From contig NZ_VFVL01000019.1 of assembly GCF_006442815.1 (NCBI RefSeq), forward strand, positions 1 through 64,000: a DNA stretch of 64,000 bases, read 5' to 3'. The notes beneath the pieces were generated by a model. It did no database searches. It saw nothing but the letters and a program-made list of their open reading frames with translations, and was not told the DNA's origin. Both the position numbers and the translations under genes were made by a program. How positions within the stretch are numbered: the stretch's first letter is position 1; every line of letters begins with the position of its first letter. This DNA is from Mesorhizobium sp. B2-4-3 (GTDB taxonomy: Bacteria > Pseudomonadota > Alphaproteobacteria > Rhizobiales > Rhizobiaceae). Positions 42,366-51,276 of this stretch are shown here, piece after piece.

Positions 42366-43325
42366 TCAGGGATAGCGCACCGCGCTCGTCCAGGCCGGAT
42401 CGGCATGCCTCTTCCAATAAAGCGCCATCAGTCGGTCGGTGACTGCGCCGACCTTGCCGTCGGCGACAGGGGCGCCGTCGATCCTAGTGACCGGCATGAT
42501 GCCGCCGGCGGTCGAGGTGATGAAGACCTCGTCCGCCGTCTTCAGCGCGGCCATGCTGACATCCGTCGCCACCGCAGAAAGGCCGGCCTCCGCACAGAGA
42601 TCAAACACGGTGCGGCGCGTGATCCCCGGCAGCACGCCGACGGCCGGCGTCGACAGCTTGCCGTCCTTGACGCAGAAGACATTGAAGCCCGGGCCTTCGG
42701 CGACATTGCCGTTGAAGTCGAGGATCAGCGCGGTGTCGGCGCCGCGGTCATAGGCATCGTAAAGCCCGCGTACGAGATCGAGCCAATGGTAGTTCTTGAT
42801 CGAGGGATCGATCGAGGCCGGCGGAATGCGGACCTTGTCGCTGATCGCGACATGGAGGCCGCTTCGCAGCTGCTCGGCATTGGCGACCGAGCCGAATGGG
42901 ACGGCGAAAGCCATGAACCGATTGATCGCCTGGCGCGGGTCGCGGCTGAAACTCGGCGAGGCGCCACGCGTGCACAGCATCTCGACATAAGCCGCGCGGT
43001 GGCCGGAGAGCGCGACGCAATTGTGGAGGATTTCGACAACGCCGTCGCGATCGAACGGGATCGCCATGCGCAGCTTTTCCAGCCCGCCGAAGAACCGGTC
43101 GAGATGCAGGTCGAGGCGGAAGAAACGGCCGTCCCAGACGTGGACCGTGTCATAAGTGGCGTCGGAATGCAGGAAGCCCCAATCCAGCACCGAGATCTTG
43201 GCCTGCGACATCGGCAGATATTGCCCGTCCAGGAAGGCAATACCGTCGGGATAGGCATGCGGGTCGAGATGGCGTTCCGAGACAAAGGGGAACGACTTCA
43301 CTGTCGTGGCCGCGACCTGGCTCAT
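42366..43325 (-). CDS. Class IV aminotransferase (D-amino acid/branched-chain type)
   Basis: The 319-residue fold-IV PLP enzyme has GFLHSDATYDTVHVWDGRFFRLDLHLDRF, the PLP lysine in IKNYHWLDLVRG near residue 185 and GNVAEGPGFNVFCVKDG. The group includes D-alanine and branched-chain aminotransferases and aminodeoxychorismate lyases, and specificity cannot be told from sequence. The start at 43325 follows GGGAGGAACG; the frame continues further upstream without a better site. Confidence 0.87.
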   Translation of the reverse strand: MSQVAATTVKSFPFVSERHLDPHAYPDGIAFLDGQYLPMSQAKISVLDWGFLHSDATYDTVHVWDGRFFRLDLHLDRFFGGLEKLRMAIPFDRDGVVEILHNCVALSGHRAAYVEMLCTRGASPSFSRDPRQAINRFMAFAVPFGSVANAEQLRSGLHVAISDKVRIPPASIDPSIKNYHWLDLVRGLYDAYDRGADTALILDFNGNVAEGPGFNVFCVKDGKLSTPAVGVLPGITRRTVFDLCAEAGLSAVATDVSMAALKTADEVFITSTAGGIMPVTRIDGAPVADGKVGAVTDRLMALYWKRHADPAWTSAVRYP

Positions 43326-43408
43326 TCGTTCCTCCCTCGACGTTCGGCAACGCAGGCTAGCGTCCGGCTGTGGATGCAGTAGAGCCAGGCAGAAGGCGCT
43401 GCTTGGCC

Positions 43409-43723
43409 TCACTGATCCTCCTCGTCTTCGTCGAGCAACCGTGTCGCCCGCCAGCGGGTGAGCACCTCATTGGTCCGCCCGATCACGAAGAAGCGCGCCG
43501 AATCCCGATCATAGCCTTCGGCCAGCAACTTCTCGTAATCGGTGTGGACGTGGCGGACATGGGCGATGGTGGCCAGCCACACTGCGATCGTCGGCGGCAA
43601 GCTCTTCATGTGCACGGAACCGGCGTCGGCGCGGATCTTTTCCATGTCGGCATAGGGAGCAAGCGGCAACAGCGCGGTCAGCGCCTTGGCGATGGCGCGG
43701 CGTCGACCGGTTGGGGCGCTCAT
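43409..43723 (-). CDS. DUF2293 domain protein
   Basis: A 104-residue protein with the DUF2293 signature HVRHVHTDYEKLLAEGYDRDSARFFV in its second half. The function is not known to me. It overlaps trmO by four bases and is likely co-transcribed and translationally coupled, which might hint at a nucleic-acid-related role. Confidence 0.82.
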   Translation of the reverse strand: MSAPTGRRRAIAKALTALLPLAPYADMEKIRADAGSVHMKSLPPTIAVWLATIAHVRHVHTDYEKLLAEGYDRDSARFFVIGRTNEVLTRWRATRLLDEDEEDQ

Positions 43724-44235
43724 TTCTCGTCGCGCCCGGCGATGGTCGCTTCGGGGAAGGCGTCGGTCGAGGCATAGTAGGGCTTGATGTCGATGACCGG
43801 CGTGCCGTCGAGCACGTCGACGGCGTCGATCTCGATCCGGCCGGCGTCGATGTCGAGCGCGATGAGCTTCGCCACGTGCAGGCCGACGGGGTTGGGCCGG
43901 GCAGGGGAGCGCAGCGAGAAAACGCCTTTCGGTTCAGCCGCATGGCGCGGTTTCTGCACAATCAGATTCCGCGGCGCGTGATGGAGCCAGGACAGGATGA
44001 CGACGTGGCTGGCACGTTCCAGGTTTTGCAACCCCGGGCGATAGGGCTGGTCGATCAGGATTGTCGCGGGTCGCCCGGTTTCCCGGGCGGCGCGCATGTT
44101 CTTGGGGCAATCCTCGCGACTGGTCCACGGTGAGACGATGCGGCCGATGAAGACAACATGATCGTCCGGCGGCAACTGCGCCGGGTCGGCCGCAAGAAGC
44201 ATTTCACCTTGGCGTGTCTCAAACATCCTGTTCAT
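43720..44235 (-). CDS. trmO: tRNA (adenine(37)-N6)-methyltransferase TrmO (TsaA family)
   Basis: The 171-residue protein has the beta-barrel UPF0066/TsaA pattern: FIGRIVSPWTSREDCPKN, SHVVILSWLHHAPR and FSLRSPARPNPVGLHVAKL, the last being the SAM-binding signature. E. coli TrmO methylates t6A37 of threonine tRNA. This version is a single-domain form without the usual C-terminal extension (E. coli about 235 residues). It is divergent from the arsR-methyltransferase gene. Confidence 0.85.
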   Translation of the reverse strand: MNRMFETRQGEMLLAADPAQLPPDDHVVFIGRIVSPWTSREDCPKNMRAARETGRPATILIDQPYRPGLQNLERASHVVILSWLHHAPRNLIVQKPRHAAEPKGVFSLRSPARPNPVGLHVAKLIALDIDAGRIEIDAVDVLDGTPVIDIKPYYASTDAFPEATIAGRDEK

Positions 44236-44328
44236 CCCGCGGAGAAACCGGCTGCCCGGCGCGGATCACGGCTGCGCCATTTTCTTGTCCGGAAGCGACA
44301 TAGCCCTTGCCACGGTTTCAAAATCGAC

Positions 44329-44344
44329 ATAAACATATCTTTAT
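44329..44344. promoter_or_regulatory. AT-rich palindrome, possible ArsR operator
   Basis: ATAAACATATCTTTAT has perfect ATAAA/TTTAT arms and lies 24 bases before the ArsR-methyltransferase start, in a strikingly AT-rich promoter for this genome. It is a natural candidate for autoregulation by the first gene product, which may be SAM- or SAH-responsive. Confidence 0.45.
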
Positions 44345-44367
44345 ATCTTTCAACGAGAAACTCGCGC

Positions 44368-45390
44368 ATGCATGTCTCGCTCGATACAATGGTAGATACA
44401 TTGAAGGCGGCGGCCGAATCCAGCCGGCTGCGCATCCTGGTGCTGCTTTCGCGCGGCGACTTGACCGTCTCCGACCTCACGGAGATCCTCGGCCAGTCGC
44501 AACCGCGCGTCTCGCGCCATCTGAAGCTGCTGCTCGATGCCGGTTTGATCGGCCGCTACCAGGAAGGATCCTGGGCCTTCTTCAGGCTGACCGACATCGA
44601 TAATTCGCGCGACTTCGTCCAGCGTCTGGTCTCGGCGATAAGCGAGGCCGATCCGCAGGTGGTGCGCGATCTCGAGCGGCTGGCGGCGGTCAAGCGCAAG
44701 CGGCAGGATCGGGCGGCCGAATATTTTTCCGAGAATGCCGCGAGCTGGGATCATATCCGCTCGCTGCATGTGCCGGACCGGGCTGTGGAAGCGGCACTCA
44801 TCAAGCTCGTCGGCAAGCGGCCGTTTCAGTCGATGCTCGACCTTGGCACCGGCACGGGCAGGCTGCTCGAAATCTTTGCGCCGCTCTACCGGCGCGGCGT
44901 CGGCATCGACATGTCGCGCGAGATGCTGAGCGTGGCGCGCGCCAATCTCGACAAGGCGGGCATCGCCAATGCGCAGGTGCGCCAGGGCGACATCTTCTCG
45001 CCGCCGGTCGAGCGCAGCGCCTTCGATCTCGTCACCATCCACCAGGTGCTGCATTATCTCGACGATCCCGCGCGCGCCATCGCCGAAGCGGCGCGGCTGC
45101 TGCGGCCATCGGGCCGGCTGATCGTCGTCGACTTCGCGCCGCATAATCTCGAATTCCTGCGCGACCAGCATGCGCATATGCGGCTAGGCTTTTCCGACCG
45201 GCAGATGTCCGACTGGTTCGCCGAGGCCGGCCTCGACCTCGAGGACAGCCAGGAATTCGAGCCGCGCGGCGGCAACGAGGCAAGGCTCACCGTCAAGCTC
45301 TGGCTCGGCCGCGACCGCCGGCTGCTGATCGCCGATCCATCCAACGACTCGCTGCCTGCCAAGACATATCCAATGGGGGAAACAGCCTGA
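44368..45390 (+). CDS. ArsR-family regulator fused to a SAM-dependent methyltransferase domain
   Basis: The 340-residue protein has an N-terminal winged helix (residues 10-85; DLTEILGQSQPRVSRHLKLLLDAGLI) and a C-terminal class I methyltransferase fold (about 140-300; MLDLGTGTGRLLEIFA motif I, ERSAFDLVTIHQVLHYL motif). No typical ArsR metal cysteines are visible. Its stop overlaps the metF start as TGATG, so it is the first gene of a metF operon. The fused domain probably senses SAM or S-adenosylhomocysteine to control methyl metabolism; this is inferred from context and from known ArsR-type regulators of this cycle. Confidence 0.85.
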   Translation: MHVSLDTMVDTLKAAAESSRLRILVLLSRGDLTVSDLTEILGQSQPRVSRHLKLLLDAGLIGRYQEGSWAFFRLTDIDNSRDFVQRLVSAISEADPQVVRDLERLAAVKRKRQDRAAEYFSENAASWDHIRSLHVPDRAVEAALIKLVGKRPFQSMLDLGTGTGRLLEIFAPLYRRGVGIDMSREMLSVARANLDKAGIANAQVRQGDIFSPPVERSAFDLVTIHQVLHYLDDPARAIAEAARLLRPSGRLIVVDFAPHNLEFLRDQHAHMRLGFSDRQMSDWFAEAGLDLEDSQEFEPRGGNEARLTVKLWLGRDRRLLIADPSNDSLPAKTYPMGETA

Positions 45391-46307
45391 TGAACCAGTT
45401 CCGCTTTTCCCGCCGCCCCGACATCGGCGACAAGGTCCGGGTCTCGTTCGAATTCTTCCCGCCGAAGACCGACGAGATGGAAGCAAGGCTATGGGACACG
45501 GTCACCCGGCTGGAGCCGCTCAAGCCGAAATTCGTCTCGGTGACCTACGGCGCCGGCGGTTCGACCCGCGAGCGCACGGCCCGCACGGTCAAGCGCATCT
45601 TGAACGAGACATCGCTGACGCCTGCGGCGCATATGACCTGCGTCGATGCCGCGCGCGATCAGGTCGACACGGTCATCCGCGAATTCGCGGATATGGGCGT
45701 CAAACGCTTCGTGGCGCTGCGCGGCGATCCGGCGGCAGGCGTCGGCACAAGCTATCGTCCGCATCCCGACGGCTACGCCAACGGCGCCGAGCTGGTCGGG
45801 GCGCTGAAGAGCGCCGGCGATTTCGATATCTCGGTCTCCGCCTATCCGGAAAAGCATCCGGAAAGTCCGGATTTCGCCACCGACATCGACATGCTGAAGC
45901 GCAAGGCCGACAATGGCGCGACGCGGGCGATCACCCAGTTCTTCTTCGACAACGATCTTTACGAGCGCTATGTCGAACGGGCGCGCCGCGCCGGCATCTA
46001 CATCCCGATCGTACCGGGCATCCTGCCGGTGCATAATTTCACCCAGGTCGCCAATTTCTCGTCGCGCTGCGGGGCGCTGGTGCCGGCCTGGCTGGCCGAA
46101 CGCTTCGAGGGGCTGGAGAACGACCCGCAGACGCATGCGCTGGTGGCCTCGGCCGTGGCGGCCGAGCAGGTGCTCGACCTTGTCGAGCGCGGCGTCGGCG
46201 ACTTCCATTTCTATACCATGAACCGAGCCGACCTCGTCTTTGCCGTCTGCCACATGATCGGCATCCGCTCGCATGAGGCGGAGGCGGCGGGTTCGGCCGC
46301 CGCATAG
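45390..46307 (+). CDS. metF: Methylenetetrahydrofolate reductase
   Basis: The 305-residue FAD TIM-barrel enzyme has VSFEFFPPKTDEMEARLW, FVSVTYGAGGSTRERT and the substrate segment RFVALRGDPAAG. It reduces methylene-THF to methyl-THF for methionine synthesis. The start codon shares one base with the preceding stop, so translation is coupled with the ArsR-methyltransferase regulator. A strong terminator ends the operon. Confidence 0.95.
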   Translation: MNQFRFSRRPDIGDKVRVSFEFFPPKTDEMEARLWDTVTRLEPLKPKFVSVTYGAGGSTRERTARTVKRILNETSLTPAAHMTCVDAARDQVDTVIREFADMGVKRFVALRGDPAAGVGTSYRPHPDGYANGAELVGALKSAGDFDISVSAYPEKHPESPDFATDIDMLKRKADNGATRAITQFFFDNDLYERYVERARRAGIYIPIVPGILPVHNFTQVANFSSRCGALVPAWLAERFEGLENDPQTHALVASAVAAEQVLDLVERGVGDFHFYTMNRADLVFAVCHMIGIRSHEAEAAGSAAA

Positions 46308-46322
46308 GGCAGGCTGCAACGG

Positions 46323-46349
46323 AAAAGGCCGGGTAGAACCCGGCCTTTT
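46323..46349 (+). terminator. Rho-independent terminator after metF
   Basis: AAAAGGCCGGG and CCCGGCCTTTT form a perfect 11-base stem around a TAGAA loop, 15 bases after the metF stop. Being symmetrical, it may also terminate the minus-strand micro-protein transcript. Confidence 0.85.
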
Positions 46350-46395
46350 CGAACTGTTGGATTATCTCGGTGCTGGTCTTCCCGGCTTTGGCGGG

Positions 46396-46482
46396 TCAGG
46401 GAAGAACACCTATGATAAGGGCACCGATGAAAGCGAATGCGGCACAAATCATCAAAGCGTTGATCGGCCTCGTCAGTCCCAT
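46396..46482 (-). CDS. 28-residue membrane micro-protein
   Basis: A short minus-strand frame starts MGLTRPINALMI and continues as a single hydrophobic span (CAAFAFIGALIIGVLP) to a TGA. It has a strong ribosome-binding site GGAGG seven bases before the ATG. The site lies in the loop of a perfect stem made of GCCATAGC and GCTATGGC (46483-46490 with 46503-46510) immediately before the start codon. It is too short for usual annotation. One N-terminal Arg and a single span suggest a small inner-membrane protein of unknown role. Confidence 0.6.
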   Translation of the reverse strand: MGLTRPINALMICAAFAFIGALIIGVLP

Positions 46483-46510
46483 GCCATAGCCTCCTCTTCA
46501 GAGCTATGGC
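46483..46510 (-). promoter_or_regulatory. Hairpin enclosing the micro-protein ribosome-binding site
   Basis: On the minus-strand transcript GCCATAGC pairs with GCTATGGC, leaving a 12-base loop that contains GAGGAG. Closing of the stem next to the start codon could modulate translation, for example by temperature or a trans factor. This is an inference from the sequence. Confidence 0.4.
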
Positions 46511-46675
46511 CGGAATCTAGAGTCATTTGGGTCACAGGCAAGCGGAAAACGTGCTGCAATGCGACATGATTGTGGGATTTGCGACTTCCGATATACCGTT
46601 AGCCGTTGAAACTCTTCGGCAAAAGCCGCCTCAAGCGTTGTGAATAAATTGTGGCGGAGCCGTGGCATGACACCG

Positions 46676-47596
46676 CTACCATCGGCCCAGCAGGCGACCG
46701 TCTATGGTGACCAGGCCGAACCCGATCAGCGTCATGCCGCCGATCTCGAACAGCGCCAGCCGCTCGCCGAGGAACAGGAAGCCGAGCAGCACTGCGCTAA
46801 CCGGCACGATCAAGGTGACCAGCGAGGCATTGGTGGCGCCGGCCGAGGCGACGAGGTTGAAATAGAGGATGTACGCGAAGGCGGTGGATAGCAGCGCCAG
46901 GCCCAGAACCGCGGCCCAGACGGGCGGCGAGACCGAGAAAAGTCCCGCCGGGCCATAGGCAATCAGCACGATCGGGATCATGATGATGGTCGATGCGGTC
47001 AACTGTCCGGTGGCGATGACGGGCGACGGCACACCCTTGAAGCGGCGCGCGATCATCAGGGCGACGGCGTAGGAGATCGAAGCGCCGATCAATGCGAACT
47101 TGGCCCACACCGGTCCGCCAAGCCCGGCAAGCAGGCCAGGTCCGATCATCACCGCGGTGCCGGCGACACCGAGCGCGATGCCGGCGAACTTGTTCCAGGA
47201 TAGCTTCTCGTCGGTTGTGAGCGCATTGGCCAGGATCAGCGTCCAGAACGGCGTCGTCGCATTGAGCACCGAAGCGACGCCGGCGCCGAGTTGCGTCTGG
47301 CCGGCGAAGATCAGCGAGAAGGGCACGACATTGTTGGTGAGCGCCAGCAGGAAGAACAGGCCGGCATGCGGGAAGGCGAGCCGGAACGAGAGACCGCGGG
47401 CCGCCAGATAGAGCTGAAGTGCCGCCGCGGCGATGGCGACTCGGAGCAGCACCAGCGCCAGCGGATGGATCTCGGACACGGCAATGCGGGCAAAGAAGAA
47501 CGAACCGCCCCAGATCGCGCCGAGCAGGAGAAGTTGCGCCCAATCCTTGAGCGTCATTGCTCCGCGCGTCGGCGCGGCGCCGGCCGTAATCGACAT
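46676..47596 (-). CDS. EamA/DMT-superfamily transporter
   Basis: The 306-residue protein has ten hydrophobic spans in two EamA halves (about residues 15-145 and 155-300), with the typical LLLLGAIWGGSFFFARIAV opening and FLGERLALFEIGGMTLIGFGLV close. Such proteins export amino acids or metabolites. The start at 47596 follows GGGAGGAACC. It is divergent from the decarboxylase-like gene. Confidence 0.88.
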   Translation of the reverse strand: MSITAGAAPTRGAMTLKDWAQLLLLGAIWGGSFFFARIAVSEIHPLALVLLRVAIAAAALQLYLAARGLSFRLAFPHAGLFFLLALTNNVVPFSLIFAGQTQLGAGVASVLNATTPFWTLILANALTTDEKLSWNKFAGIALGVAGTAVMIGPGLLAGLGGPVWAKFALIGASISYAVALMIARRFKGVPSPVIATGQLTASTIIMIPIVLIAYGPAGLFSVSPPVWAAVLGLALLSTAFAYILYFNLVASAGATNASLVTLIVPVSAVLLGFLFLGERLALFEIGGMTLIGFGLVTIDGRLLGRW

Positions 47597-47810
47597 GTCC
47601 GGTTCCTCCCCTTGGCCGATCGCAACCTCGGCCGTCACACCTCACCAACCGATATCTCATCCGCAGGCAAGGGCCACCCGAAACCTGACCGGTGGTTTAG
47701 CGTCGCCAAAATGTGCAACAGGCCGCTCCGGATCGCCAAGACACAGAACTGTTTTCTTTGGCGGCTAGCTAGGATTAATTGTGCGCGGCTCCAGACCTGA
47801 GGATTCGTCC

Positions 47811-49031
47811 ATGCAGCGATTCGAAAATGCCCGTGAGGCGGCACTGGCGCTTCGTCCCGACGACCCGGTCTACTGTTTCCGCCCGCAGGTGCTGAAGGAG
47901 GATGCCCTGCAGTTCATGGGCATGTTTCCCGGCAAGACCGCTTATGCGGTCAAGACCAATGGCGAGCAGATCGTTCTCAAGACGCTGGTGGAAACCGGCG
48001 TCAGCGCCTTCGATGTCGCCTCGCCCGGCGAGTTCGCCGCCGTGCGCGCCGTCTCGCCCGACGCTGAGATGCTCTACATGCATCCGGTCAAAGCGCAGTC
48101 GGACATCAAGCTGGCGCTTGAAAAATACGGCATCCGGGTGATCTCGCTCGACCATGAGGATGAGATCGCGAAGCTGACGCGTGTGGTGCGGGCGCTCGAT
48201 ATCGATCCCGGCGCCGTCACCGTCTTCGTGCGCATCCAGACCAAGGGCCACGCGGCCTACGAATTGTCGAAGAAGTTCGGCGCCGGGCCGGCCAATGCGG
48301 TCGAGCTTGCGGAACGGCTGAATCGCACCGGCTACAAGGTCGGTCTGTGCTTCCATGTCGGCAGCCAGATCGAGGATCCGGATACGTATGAGCGCGCGCT
48401 CGCCTCGGCGGACTGGGTGCGCAACCGCCTGACCTTCGACATTGCCGGGCTCGATGTCGGCGGCGGTTTTCCCGCCGAATACGGCCATGATCCCAATCGC
48501 AGGCACATCGAGATGCCGTCGCTCGGCCAATTGATGTCGCGGCTGGCCGGCGACCTGAAAGAATATCAGTTCGACCAGATGCCCTTGGTAGCCGAACCCG
48601 GACGCGTGATCGTGGCGCGGTGCCTGTCGCTGATCGTGCGTGTGCTGTTGCGCAAAGGCAAGCGGCTCTACATCAATGACGGCATCTGGGCGTCGCTGTC
48701 GGATTCATGGACCGGCAAGATCACGCTGCCGGCGCGCTTCATTCCCGATCCCGCAATCCGTACCCGCAACGGCAACGAGAAAACCATCGTGCCGTTCAAG
48801 GTCTGCGGCGCAACCTGCGATTCCGTCGATATCCTGTCCCGGCCGTTCTGGCTGCCGGAAACGGTCGACACCGGCGACTGGATCGAGATCGGCCATATCG
48901 GCGCCTACTCGCTGTCGCTCAGGACACGCTTCAACGGCTTCTACCCCGATACATTCGTCGAGGTGACGACGCCGTTCGACGAGGGCGATGCGCCGCAGGG
49001 CTTCGCCAGCCTGGAGACGATGGCGGATTAG
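47811..49031 (+). CDS. Type III PLP-dependent decarboxylase (ornithine decarboxylase-like)
   Basis: The 406-residue enzyme has the alanine-racemase-fold barrel with the PLP lysine in AYAVKTN (residue 48), the phosphate-binding GGGFPAEYG, EPGRVIVA and the C-terminal active-site Cys in KVCGATCDSVD. Its plan matches ornithine/lysine decarboxylases, which make putrescine or cadaverine. Substrate choice needs the specificity helix to be compared with known enzymes. The start at 47811 gives the usual length. Confidence 0.85.
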   Translation: MQRFENAREAALALRPDDPVYCFRPQVLKEDALQFMGMFPGKTAYAVKTNGEQIVLKTLVETGVSAFDVASPGEFAAVRAVSPDAEMLYMHPVKAQSDIKLALEKYGIRVISLDHEDEIAKLTRVVRALDIDPGAVTVFVRIQTKGHAAYELSKKFGAGPANAVELAERLNRTGYKVGLCFHVGSQIEDPDTYERALASADWVRNRLTFDIAGLDVGGGFPAEYGHDPNRRHIEMPSLGQLMSRLAGDLKEYQFDQMPLVAEPGRVIVARCLSLIVRVLLRKGKRLYINDGIWASLSDSWTGKITLPARFIPDPAIRTRNGNEKTIVPFKVCGATCDSVDILSRPFWLPETVDTGDWIEIGHIGAYSLSLRTRFNGFYPDTFVEVTTPFDEGDAPQGFASLETMAD

Positions 49032-49122
49032 GCAGTAGGGATTAGGCAGTAGGCAATAGGGGTTTACAACCTGTGGCCCAAAATGGATTTTCGCCTACTG
49101 CCTACTGCCTACTGCCTAGGTC
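49032..49122. repeat. Heptamer tandem repeats forming an inverted pair
   Basis: Copies of TAGGCAG/GCAGTAG after the decarboxylase stop (49030-49060) are mirrored by four CCTACTG-type units (CCTACTGCCTACTGCCTACT) near 49093-49118. The two arms pair as a long hairpin between convergent genes and may serve as a bidirectional terminator. Short tandem repeats of this kind can vary in copy number. Confidence 0.7.
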
Positions 49123-50301
49123 CTACAGCTTCGCCAACAGCTCGGGCGTCGGCCAACCGTCCACCGGCAGGCCAAGCCGCATCTGCTCCTTGCGGATCGC
49201 CTCGCGTGTGTTGGTGCCCAGGATGCCGTCGACGGTGCCGACGTCGTAACCCTTGGCCTCGAGCTTGGTCTGCAGCGCCTTCATCTGGTCGCCGCTCAGG
49301 CCTTGCTCGGGCGTGCGCGGATCGAATTGCGGCGCGCCGGCAAGGCGGGTCGCAAGCACCGCCGCCGTCAGCGCGTAGGTGAAGGACTGGTTCCATTCCA
49401 GATAGACGTCGAAATTGTCGTAGGTCAGGAAGGCGGGACCCTTGCGGCCCATCGGCAGCGCCAGGCCAGCCTTGAGGCCATTGTCGATGAGCGGGTTGCC
49501 GTTGGGTTCGGTGACACCCCATTGCGCCCATTGCGACAGCGGCAGCTTGTTGGTGCGGCCGGTCTGGTCCCATGGCATCTCGTCGGGGACGCGCACTTCC
49601 TGGACCCAGGGCTGGTCGCGCTTCCAGCCGCGCGACATGATCTTGTCGGCCGTGGTCATGATGACGTCCGGCACGCTGCTCCTCAGATCGACCTTGCCGT
49701 CTCCGTCGCCGTCGACGCCGCGCGCCAGATAGTCGGTCGGCAGGATCTGCGTCTGGCCGATCTCGCCGGCCCAGGCGCCCTTGACGTCGGCCGGCAGCAC
49801 GCCGCGGTCGATCAAGGTGAGCAGCGGCACCAATTGCTGCCGAAACAGCTGGGGACGACGGCAATCATGCGAAAGCGTCACCAGAGCATCGAGGGTATGG
49901 AAGTCGCCCTGCACGGCGCCGAAGTCGGTCTCCAGTCCCCAGAAAGCCGCGATGATCGCTGGCTGGACGCCGAACTCCTTGTCGGCACGGTCGAAGACAT
50001 CGGCATATTTCTTCAGATTGGCCGCACCCTGCTTCAGGCGGTAGGCCGAAATCATGCGGTTGGAGAATTCGGTGAAAGTCTGGGTGAAGACGCCCTGGGC
50101 GCGGTCGCGGGCCAATGCCCGCTGGTCGATGGCGGCGTCCTCCAGCGCGTCGAGCCCGACGGCGCCGACGCCGGCTGCCTTGGCTTCTGCCGCGACGCCC
50201 TGTTTCCAGGCCTCAAAATCGCCGCCGCATTCCTGCGCCGCCGCGGGCAGCGCAAGCGCGCCGACAAAGAGCGCCGCCAGGATTTCAACGCGCAATCGCA
50301 T
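49123..50301 (-). CDS. Lytic murein transglycosylase B family, with peptidoglycan-binding domain
   Basis: The 392-residue protein has a signal peptide (MRLRVEILAALFVGALALPAAA), a MltB-type catalytic domain from about 30 to 310 with the catalytic Glu in FWGLETDFG, and a C-terminal PG_binding_1 domain (DQMKALQTKLEAKGYDVGTVDGILGTNTREAI). It cleaves glycan strands in the periplasm. No lipobox is present, so it is soluble. The start at 50301 has GAAAGGAAAG before it. Confidence 0.92.
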   Translation of the reverse strand: MRLRVEILAALFVGALALPAAAQECGGDFEAWKQGVAAEAKAAGVGAVGLDALEDAAIDQRALARDRAQGVFTQTFTEFSNRMISAYRLKQGAANLKKYADVFDRADKEFGVQPAIIAAFWGLETDFGAVQGDFHTLDALVTLSHDCRRPQLFRQQLVPLLTLIDRGVLPADVKGAWAGEIGQTQILPTDYLARGVDGDGDGKVDLRSSVPDVIMTTADKIMSRGWKRDQPWVQEVRVPDEMPWDQTGRTNKLPLSQWAQWGVTEPNGNPLIDNGLKAGLALPMGRKGPAFLTYDNFDVYLEWNQSFTYALTAAVLATRLAGAPQFDPRTPEQGLSGDQMKALQTKLEAKGYDVGTVDGILGTNTREAIRKEQMRLGLPVDGWPTPELLAKL

Positions 50302-50484
50302 CGCTTTCCTTTCGAGACCGGCGCATGACCCCATCGTGACCCCGGACGGGATCGGACGGGCGCATGCGAGGATTTCAAAATTCAGGAGCCTCGCCAGGCA
50401 CTCGCACGAGCACGCCGCTCCAGATTACCAGCGGTTGCATGTTTCGCCGCCCGCCGTGTCGAAAAGCAGGCGTGGGATCGGATG

Positions 50485-51276
50485 TCAACGGGTGTTCTGC
50501 CGCAGCCACTTCTTCCAGGCGGCTTCCGAGCCGTTGAAGACGTTGATGTCCGATTTGCCGGTCATGCCGGGCACGATACCGGTGCCGGTGTACTGCCAGA
50601 AGGTGAAGGGGTGGCCGCCGTATTTGTCGCGCGGATGCCCGGCGACCGAGCGCAGCCAATAGGGATAGCCGCGGAAGGTCGCCAGCTGGTTGTCGTCGAA
50701 GAAGTCGAGCGAGGTGTAGATGATCGGCTTCTTGCCGTAATAGCGCTCGACCATTTGCAGGAAGACGGTCATCTCGCTGCGCACCGTGGCCGGATCGGGG
50801 CGCAGCCTGCAGGTCGGCGATTTCGGGTTCCATTCCATGTCGAGCACCGGCGGCATTGCCGACGGGTCTCTCGGGACATTGGCGATGAACCAGCGCGCCT
50901 GGGTTTCGGCCGGCGTGCAGAAATAGAAGAAATGATAGGCTGCACGCGGGACGCCGGCGGCCCTTGTGCGCGCCCAGTGCTCGTTGAAATAGTCGTCGAA
51001 GCGGTCGCCGCCTTCCGTCGCCTTGATGAAGGCGAAGGAGATGCCGCTGGCCCTGGCGATCGGCCAGTCGACCGAGGTCTGGTATTTGGAAACATCCGTG
51101 CCGTGGATGGCGTAGGTCCACGGCGCGCCGCTGTCCCACTCATGCGGCTTGGAATCATCGAATTTGGGCGCGCGAACGGCAACCGCCGGCGAGGACGGCG
51201 ACAATGGTGAGAGGTCCTCCACGGTCGAGCAAGCGCCCAGCAGCGTAAGCATCAGGATGGCCGCAAGACGGCGCAT
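50485..51276 (-). CDS. GH25-family lysozyme lipoprotein
   Basis: The 263-residue protein has a lipobox (LLGAC, Cys16) and a GH25 barrel: HGTDVSKYQTSVDW at the start, FAFIKATEGG, and the catalytic acids in VLDMEWNP. It hydrolyses muramidase bonds of peptidoglycan at the cell surface. GH25 enzymes are often phage-borne, but the lipoprotein signal suggests a resident cell-wall role here. Confidence 0.9.
   Translation of the reverse strand: MRRLAAILMLTLLGACSTVEDLSPLSPSSPAVAVRAPKFDDSKPHEWDSGAPWTYAIHGTDVSKYQTSVDWPIARASGISFAFIKATEGGDRFDDYFNEHWARTRAAGVPRAAYHFFYFCTPAETQARWFIANVPRDPSAMPPVLDMEWNPKSPTCRLRPDPATVRSEMTVFLQMVERYYGKKPIIYTSLDFFDDNQLATFRGYPYWLRSVAGHPRDKYGGHPFTFWQYTGTGIVPGMTGKSDINVFNGSEAAWKKWLRQNTR

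Noticed and set aside
44236..44367. SAM riboswitch before the metF operon
   Set aside because: The leader is short and AT-rich, with no SAM-II-like pseudoknot core that I can see; an ArsR operator explains it better.
49032..49122. CRISPR array
   Set aside because: The repeats are seven bases long with no spacers and no cas genes are near.
50485..51276. Prophage lysis gene (GH25)
   Set aside because: It has a lipoprotein signal and no holin, tail or integrase genes nearby, so a resident cell-wall enzyme is more likely.
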